From Rhynchospora pubera (taxonomy: Eukaryota > Streptophyta > Magnoliopsida > Poales > Cyperaceae), in assembly GCA_028095005.1 (NCBI GenBank), contig CM051459.1, forward strand, positions 4,889,190-4,953,189: a stretch of DNA of 64,000 nucleotides. The letters are read 5' to 3'. The notes below the pieces were generated by a model. It was not told the origin of the DNA. It saw only the letters and a program-made list of their open reading frames with translations, and searched no databases. Below are positions 57,062 to 64,000 of this stretch, piece after piece. Every line of letters begins with the position of its first letter. Position 1 is the first letter of the stretch. The position numbers and the translations under genes are program-made.

Positions 57062-57096
57062 TTTTTCACTCGTAACATTAGTAGTTACTCGCTGAG
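57062..57096 (+). repeat. hairpin repeat, copy 7
   Basis: TTTTCACTCGTAACATTAG then TAGTTACTCGCTGAG, with both arms intact. It lies 115 bp upstream of the chimeric ORF. Confidence 0.75.
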
Positions 57097-57210
57097 TTCA
57101 AAAACCAAAATATCTCACAAGAATAGTATGAGCGTGCTTTAGGTTTGATAAAGCTCAATCCGTTGCTTGTTGGGGATACATACTGAGTACTTTCCGATAG
57201 CGCCATAGAA

Positions 57211-58089
57211 ATGACTATAAGGAACCAACGATTCTCCTCATCAAGAAAGATGAGCCCCCTATTAGTATGTATCTTAGGACTTTCTATTACGTTTTTAGTC
57301 ACCGTTGTCGTTTTATCGATCTTATACGCGCGACCCTCTTCGACCTTTTCGTGTTTCCTGAATGAACTGGTTAAGGGGGGACTCCTTTCGATACTGAGCT
57401 GGGTACAGCTTTTGTTCACACTAGGTTTAGAGGGGTCGGGCGGTCCACTTTTAATGGATGCGGGAGGCGACGACCCCTCAGAAATTTCCTGGGGCGCCTT
57501 TCCTCCTATAGCGGACATCCCTCCGCTCGACGGCGATTCGGGTGCGGTGGATCAGCCCGCGCAGGGAGCGACTTCAGCAGCAGAACCGGGAGATGCGATG
57601 CGCCACACAGAAAATCCCCCTCGTGCTACACACGAAGCTTCCAATACAAGGGTCCTCTGGAGACTAATCCGAGAAAAAGAGCGCGCTCTATCCGAAGATT
57701 TTACGCTTTTTCGTAATGACCCTGTAATTGACGAATTTTGGGAACTGGACCCTTTAGACCCTGCTGAGGAAGAGCTTCACCACCCCGACCCAGACGTCCA
57801 ATTTCACGCAGCTGTTCTTTCGGAACAAATAACAGACGCGTATATAAATAAATATAGAGAAATCTGGAGAAAAGCTAATTTGCCTGCTCCCAGCTCCTCC
57901 TCCGATCCAATGAAGCAGGTTTTTCGTACATTTATCTGTCGCCATGTCATCGATGAGATGAACCGCACCGGTAAAGAGCGGAATGTAATCTTGGGGGAAG
58001 TCCTTTGGGGCATAAGTAATTACGGGGCATCCGATTGCGTCTTTTGGAGAATTCTTAAAAAAATCCAAGAGAAGCAGGCGCATTCTTAG
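57211..58089 (+). CDS. 292-codon chimeric membrane ORF with cob N-terminus
   Basis: The first nine residues, MTIRNQRFS, and the DNA encoding them are those of angiosperm mitochondrial cob; identity then stops. Two hydrophobic segments follow (about 17-40 and 54-74), then an acidic, Pro-rich stretch (about 83-135, with DAGGDDPSE), then a soluble C-terminal domain of about 150 residues with EKERALSEDFTLFRNDPVID and DAYINKYREIWRK. By recall similar uncharacterised ORFs occur in other plant mitochondria. A known gene's start joined to novel membrane-spanning sequence is the usual build of cytoplasmic-male-sterility ORFs, but no evidence of that role is in the sequence. The start codon is fixed by the cob identity. 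It is the longest open frame outside the transposon. Confidence 0.7.
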   Translation: MTIRNQRFSSSRKMSPLLVCILGLSITFLVTVVVLSILYARPSSTFSCFLNELVKGGLLSILSWVQLLFTLGLEGSGGPLLMDAGGDDPSEISWGAFPPIADIPPLDGDSGAVDQPAQGATSAAEPGDAMRHTENPPRATHEASNTRVLWRLIREKERALSEDFTLFRNDPVIDEFWELDPLDPAEEELHHPDPDVQFHAAVLSEQITDAYINKYREIWRKANLPAPSSSSDPMKQVFRTFICRHVIDEMNRTGKERNVILGEVLWGISNYGASDCVFWRILKKIQEKQAHS

Positions 58090-58623
58090 TGATAAAAGGC
58101 GGAAATGTGATAATTATTCACGGTCGAGTGACCGGTGAACTTCTCGAGATGCGACTGGAAGTTACATTAGGCGCAATTTAGCTTTAGTTTCCCTTGGAAA
58201 GACGAGAAGGGGTGGGTGTGTGGTGTAGTTTCTCTGTCTTCCTGGGAAGGCAAATAGAGAGTACGAGGCCGCCGTAGGGCAGACGGCGGGAAAGAGGAGT
58301 GGGTATGTGGGCCTCTTTCACTTGAGTTTTTTTGTTGTGCAATAGCTTACCAAGGAGATGCCCAACGCAGCAAAAGTAGAAACCAGAATTCCACTCTCGA
58401 TATGCCAAGCGGATGCACAGAATTGCCTATTTACTCCGCTAACTTACTACCGGAGCCCCTAATGAGCTTTTAGGAAACTTATGACATTTACTTCCCTCTT
58501 TCCCCTATGGCCAATCTTCCTTTCGTCTACCATCCAACTTCAGATAACCGGAGTTACCCTCACGAAGGGATGACTTCATCTACTATACCGATTCCTTAGC
58601 CGGAATACCGATAGAAACAATAG

Positions 58624-58635
58624 AGGCGCGAAGCG
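58624..58635 (+). repeat. 12-bp dispersed repeat AGGCGCGNAGCG
   Basis: AGGCGCGAAGCG variant. Confidence 0.6.
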
Positions 58636-60093
58636 ATGCTTTTCTCTCAAAACTAGGGAGCGAATCTTACTGGAATGAACACACTGGTCACGGCCGACCA
58701 TATCGGACTCATGCCCCCGACACTGGAATTATCCCAAGCTAATACCCGACTTACCACTACTTGGAAACCAGAGCAGCGCTTTACTACTTGGAAATGATAA
58801 CGAGACAAAAGCTTATGCTGGGAAATTGGAATTTCGCTTGGAGCCCCTACCTTTTGACGGAGCCACCAAAACGCTATTTCCCTACTTCGTACATTTTATT
58901 TATCGGCCGCTTCCTTCGCACCTTTCCCATCCACACGGATAGTTGCCTACCCTAGAGCGGCACGATGATTCAGAAGAACCAGACAAGAGATAAAGAAGAA
59001 ATAAGGGCTACAATAAACAGTCAACTGCATAAAAACTACACCCAGGCGACACATAATAAACTCATAGCATTGGAAACTGCTAGGCTATTTCCAGGGAAAG
59101 ATGCTACCGACTAGTGGAATTCCTACGGGCTGCCAGGACCCGCAAGTTACCTACCCCCGATCTTCGAAACGAATAATTTCAAATAAGAAACCACCCCCGT
59201 CACAAAATACATCTTCATACACTTCTATCACCACACGTTGCCTTAGGGATCTTCTTCTTCTCCCATGGGCATGGTGTGTTAAGCATATAGCAAAATTCAT
59301 TTACACTTTCAAATTACGTACTGTCTTGTCTCACTCTCTGGGAAAAATACTCACCAGAAAAAAGGTAACCTGATCCACTACAGTGGTTCACATTGGCCCC
59401 TCTTACTTTCTTTCCAAAAAGATTGATCCAGACAAGATGAAAGGCGGATTCACACTATTTATGAGAAATTGAAATAAAAAGGAAAAGCACATGCATGACC
59501 ATTTGCAAGCAAATATGCCGTATTCTATTCTCACCTAGGATCACGACCTCCTCCTTTTAAGGTGTAGGGAATGGAGAGGGCCAGCTTGGACAGGATAAAA
59601 ATTTAACCGTGCATGGTCGCGCGTAGCCATAGTATGTGTGCGTGTGTTCCATCTCACCTTCACACCACATTTTTAAGATATCTCTGTTGAATTATTGGTG
59701 TCATAAGGAATCGGAACCTCCTATTTGTCTAATTGCAGCCTAAATAGTTTGAGGCAATTTGCGAGTGGCTAAAAAGTGAAAGCAATTGCGTCCTACTTCT
59801 TCATCTATGCTCTCATGACCGTAATGTGAATTTTGACATAATATTGGTGAAAGTGAACTGAAGTGATGCATTTTTATATGAAGCAATTACGGGAAACTCC
59901 TTAAAGCAAGCACGCTCCATTCAGTGTATGACGTGAGGTATTGTCCTGGATAGTCAGATCTAATCTAATGATTTTGGCGGGCCCGCAAAGAAATGAATGG
60001 GCTTATCTCTTAAGATATGGCTCACGATGGAAAGGAAAAGAAAGACATATCAAAATGAAATTGTTCCAGAGATAAATATTAAGTGAGATCTTA

Positions 60094-60132
60094 CCCAGTG
60101 AGTAACTACTAACGTTACGAACGAAAAGCCTC
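60094..60132 (-). repeat. hairpin repeat, copy 8
   Basis: ACCCAGTGAGTAACTACTAA then CGTTACGAACGAAAAGCCTC on the plus strand. Full length, both arms intact. Confidence 0.75.
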
Positions 60133-62659
60133 AATGACTACAAGAGGTCGCTCTTCCTCCGAACTAGGTAGGTCTAGACTCTTTTCCGTCTCCCTGCCTT
60201 CTTTTTTCCTTGGCTAGCACCACGAAACTGATCCTTGTGAGGGCATCAAATCCTGGATTCAAGTTACCTAATTAGATATTACTATATCCATATGAATAAT
60301 ATTTTGGATAAATTCTTTATTAAAATGGAAGAACAAATTCTATACATTTTCTATATGTCATCAAGCCACTCTCATCTCTATGTCTTAAATAATGCCTCTC
60401 ATCAATGCGTTGCCTCTTGAGTGAGTCCAAAACCTACTTATAAGGCCGGCCTTGAATTGAAAGAATATAAGTCCATCGTCACATTCATTAAATGCAGAAG
60501 TCGATCATGAAGCAAGAATCACCAATGATCCAAGGAAATAGAGCTCAACTCGTAAGTTTAGGAAAGCGACCATTCCAAGAACAGAGTCAATAGCAGTAGC
60601 AGCTTGACTTTTTCAAGACCAGGGAATTCACCGGGACAAAAGGTGAAATGGCCAGTCTCTTCTCTTCAGATTGTAATATCTGGTGCTAAATCAATCGGAG
60701 CCGGAGCTGCAGTAGAGTGAGAGAGGAGAGTTGAAGTTTTCAGTCAAAGACTAGCTCCAATCTATGATGCGGGTCAAAACACACTAAGCGTTGGTTCTTC
60801 TTTGTACCGAGTGATATTAACTCGGGTATAAAGTTGGGAATGGTTCAAGTTAGTATCCTATACCGGTATCTTCTGTTTCAAATCTTTTCATTGCACTGCT
60901 TCGTTTCACTACAGGCTGCTTTGACCACTCTGCTCTTGTTTGCAGCGAGTTGAGATGAGATCTGTGTCGGGAAGGCAGATTTTTCATGAGTATCCGTTGC
61001 CAGTGCTCGCTTAACTTCCCTCCTGGCTCAAACTGCTTGGCTGTCTTATCGTTTTTACTCAGCTCTTTCTGCTGGTTTCACTTCCGTTTGAAAAGCTTTT
61101 AAAGCAAGGGCATCTGCCTACTTATCTAAATCTGAACAAGTATTAAGTCGAGACAAAGGAGTAAGCTCTACATCCATAGTAGTAATCTGAGTTCTTTGTG
61201 ATCAATACTGCTTTTCTTGTTCGGGTTGCTAATCTGATTTCTTGCTAGATCCATCAGCCAAATAATATAACACAGAATAGAAGGATAAGAATCGAGAGAC
61301 AAGCATGGTTTAATTAGTTTACTTTTAGTGTTATGCTAGGCTTATACCCTGTTATAATGCCAACCAACTATAGCTGGATTTCATTAAGCTCCATCTATTG
61401 CAACCTGGATTTCATTCTGTCCAACCTTACCTTAATTTTATTTAATAAAATCCACGATTCCCGAGTGTTTTACCCTTGAACGAGAAATCCCCTGAGAAGG
61501 AGGTGTAACGCCTCTTATTTAGCAAGATATGTTAGGATTTCCCCATCATATCATCCAGGATTCGATACAAAGCATCGAGTACGAGCCACGCATGCAATAG
61601 ATCAATCTTATGGGTTGGAAAGGCAGATTCAACGTGCCGGATTGAGCTCTTATTCAATAAGCATGGTAAATAAAAAAGCATGCTCACCGAACACATGACT
61701 TTCACATATTTTCATAATGGAGAATATAATTGATACTGCGAATTTCTATGCTTTTGAGCGTAATAACTGCTTGGCTTTGTACGGCTCATTGCCTGCTGTT
61801 AAAAGAAAAAAGCGTTTGCTGGGTATCAACCCGCGTTTCATAAGAAAGAACCTTCCTTTTTGTCACAAACAAATACCTTGTTGTTTATCGAATGCTTTCT
61901 TGACCATGCCAGTTTGGCGCAAAAAGCTGTTACCTGGAAACATTCTTTTCCGATTGACGATCTCCTCCCACTTCTTCTCCCTTTCGAGGCGTAGATCGCC
62001 CGTCATTGTCTTTGTGATCTGTCATCTTTTGTTTGTTATAGATGATGCTTCCCACGCGTATTGAAAGAAGTGAAACCTCGGAGTTGAGCTTTAAGAAAAA
62101 AACAAGCCATCCATGAATTTATATAAATAACACCAAGCCTTTCGGCATTAGCAAGAACCATTCCTATGTCCCCAGGATCGAGTATTTTTTCAAAGAACCA
62201 TGAAGAAAATCATTATATAAACTTTACATCGAAGCCGAGCAGAGAATTCGGCATCTGTCGGGTAGACACTGATCGCGATCGCAGCTCAGTCGGTTGACGT
62301 TTGGACTGCAGCGGGGGTTCCAGATGCAACTAATCGAGATATTGACACGTCGTATGAAGGAGGATAAGCAAATAAAGCTTCGGTAAACATAGCAAAGAAA
62401 GGTAGCTATGTATGTTAGCTTCATACTACTATAGGCAAGGCAGAAGCAAGAATCGAATTCACACGCACAAGAGAAACAACAATAACTGAATAAAGGCAAA
62501 ACACTAAGAACTTGATGCCGTAATAGACAAAAGGAAAGGAAATTGAACCTGCCGCTTACTAAAGCCACGCTACCTCGCTATGGTACGAGACCTCCACCAA
62601 AAGGAAATCCCCAAGCAAGACTAGTAATGAATGCTGCAAGGTGGAGCGGGGGAAAGCCA

Positions 62660-64000
62660 TGTATGGAGCTTGCTCCCTTGGGTGCTCGAGATGGTAGGCG
62701 ATACTGGTTGACCATAAAAAGTGGAATTGCTCATTCCTTTATCAACCCTGCAATTCTAAACTCTGATTCTTTTGCTGTTTCCAAAATTGCCCCTCCTATG
62801 ACTGTGGTGGTGGCAAATGGCAATAAAATGCTAACTGAGTCAGAATGTAAGGGATTTCAATTCTCCATTCAAGGTAATGAATTTTTCAAGGATATGAGGT
62901 GGCTTAATCTCAAGGGGTATGACATTATACTGGGCTTGGATTGGCTTACTGAAATAGGCCCTATGATGGTTGATTGGAAAAAGGGGTGTCTCAAGTTCAA
63001 TAGTGGTGGTAAGGAGGTTAAACTGCAAGTTTGTGAGGAGATAGCAGAACTTAAATTGTGTGATGAGGTAGTAAATTTAGAACTTGAAGAAAATAAGGGT
63101 CATGAAGTGTTTATAGCCCAGTTATTCAGTTTGAGTGAACACTTTCCTACTGACAATATGGAGTCACCAGAACTTACAGAACTGTTACAACAATACAAAC
63201 ACTTGTTTGAAAAACCAAGTTCATTACCACCCCACAGAGAAATTGATCATCAAATACCTCTCTTACCTGATGCCAAACCAATAAATCTCAGGCCTTACAG
63301 ACACTCTTACTTCCAAAAGCTTGAGGTGGAGAAGATCATTGAAGAATTGCTCAAAAACAAGTTCATACAACCCTCCTCTAGCCCTTTTGCCTCACCTGTG
63401 ATTTTGGTAAAGAAGAAGGACAACACTTGGAGGCTTTGTGTTGATTACAGACAATTGAACTCTTCCACCATCAAGAACAGGTACCCAATTCCTATAATTG
63501 ATGATTTGTTGGACGAGTTACATGGGGCTATGGTTTTTTCTAAAATTGACCTGAGGTCTGGGTCTTATCAGATAAGAATGAACCCTAGTGATGTGCACAA
63601 AACGGCCTTCAGAACTCATGAAGGGCATTATGAATACACAGTCATGCCCTTTGGGTTGACTAATGCCCCAGCTACATTTAAGGCCCTTATGAACCAGGTT
63701 TTCAAACCATTTTTTAGACAGTTTATACTTGTGTTTTTTGATGACATACTGGTCTAGAGCCCTGACATGAACAGCCATAAACAACACCTCGCACTGACTT
63801 TTTAATTGCTGGAGAAAAACAAGCTGTTTGCTACAAGGTAAAAATGTGCATTTGGTCTGACAGAAATTGAATACTTAGGCCATGTAATTTCTCATAAAGG
63901 GGTAGCTACTGATGTCAAAAAGGTTGAAGCTATGATGCAATGGCCTATTCCAAAAAATGTGAAACAGCTCAGAGGGTTTTTAGGGTTAACTGGTTATTAT
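62660..64000 (+). pseudogene. Ty3/Gypsy protease and reverse transcriptase, runs off the window
   Basis: The open frame ending at 63757 carries a retropepsin-like start (IKSGIAHSFINPAIL; the usual active-site Asp is Lys) and GYDIILGLDWL. The reverse transcriptase follows: PSSSPFASPVILVKKKD, WRLCVDYRQLN, FSKIDLRSGSYQIRM, MPFGLTNAPATF and FFDDILV. A TAG (63755-63757) replaces Tyr after DDILV. Two more TAA codons (63803-63805 and 63839-63841) precede CAFGLTEIEYLGHVISHKG and the QLRGFLGLTGYY at the window end. It is of nuclear origin and recently decayed. Residues before about 40 of the frame are unrelated, so the left border is near 62660. RNase H and integrase may lie beyond the window. Confidence 0.92.

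Larger units (their letters stand above)
58093..62542. other. 4.4-kb spacer without recognised genes
   Basis: Contains a 12-bp repeat (58624-58635) and hairpin repeat copy 8. The frame 61717-62064 + (115 codons, basic then hydrophobic) is unidentified. 59640-60000 looks nuclear-like. Confidence 0.4.

Noticed and set aside
57078..57518. 146-codon minus-strand ORF
   Set aside because: Antisense to the 5' half of the chimeric cob-leader ORF.
1..64000. CRISPR array, phage or bacterial operon
   Set aside because: No regularly spaced repeats, no Cas-like or phage-like proteins and no bacterial ribosome-binding pattern. The context is eukaryotic organelle and transposon DNA.

Overview
The window reads as angiosperm mitochondrial DNA, or a large nuclear copy of it, of the expanded, gene-poor type. 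Only one standard plant mitochondrial gene is recognisable, trnQ-UUG at 2265-2336 on the minus strand. The other plant-mitochondrial signatures are remnants of linear-plasmid B-family DNA polymerase (17276-18081 +, 33841-34292 -, possibly 22388-22744 +), scattered pieces of a mitochondrial group II/retron-type reverse transcriptase (343-1086 -, 28853-28993 -, 49864-50085 -), and a long chimeric ORF that starts with the first nine codons of plant cob (57211-58089 +). No rRNA gene and no intact respiratory-chain gene was found. Most of the rest is spacer without recognisable coding content.

Two blocks come from fungal mitochondrial DNA. One (about 10759-12860) holds a LAGLIDADG homing-endonuclease remnant followed directly by the 3' half of a fungal-type cob and an A+T-rich tail. 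The other (about 24591-26413) holds an ORF with an in-frame TGA where Trp fits, a tRNA-Asp-like gene, and nad4L followed by the 5' end of nad5, the typical fungal order. All the protein genes carry stops or frameshifts. Fungus-to-plant mitochondrial transfer is best known in orchids, so an orchid or another plant with an intimate fungal partner is the best guess; this is inference.

Nuclear-type sequence is abundant. A complete Ty1/copia element (39171-43962) has identical-looking 310-bp LTRs, a tRNA-Met-type primer site, a polypurine tract, an uninterrupted 1354-codon polyprotein and a 5-bp target duplication GTTTC. It sits just beside an older, decayed Copia integrase fragment. Decayed Ty3/Gypsy pieces lie at 4921-5103, 10435-10650, 29225-30165, 51447-51870 and 62660-64000. 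There are also a Copia RNase H piece (29018-29239), a hAT/DUF659 piece (20385-20845) and a Ulp1-type protease piece (45439-45729).

Two dispersed short-repeat families run through the window. One is a hairpin-forming element of about 35 bp with the core GTAACATTAGTAGTTAC (eight copies). The other is a 12-bp element AGGCGCGNAGCG (fifteen copies). Several copies lie exactly at the borders of transferred fragments, so they may mark recombination or repair junctions. With the chimeric cob-leader ORF, the fungal blocks and the intact retrotransposon, these are the most interesting features.
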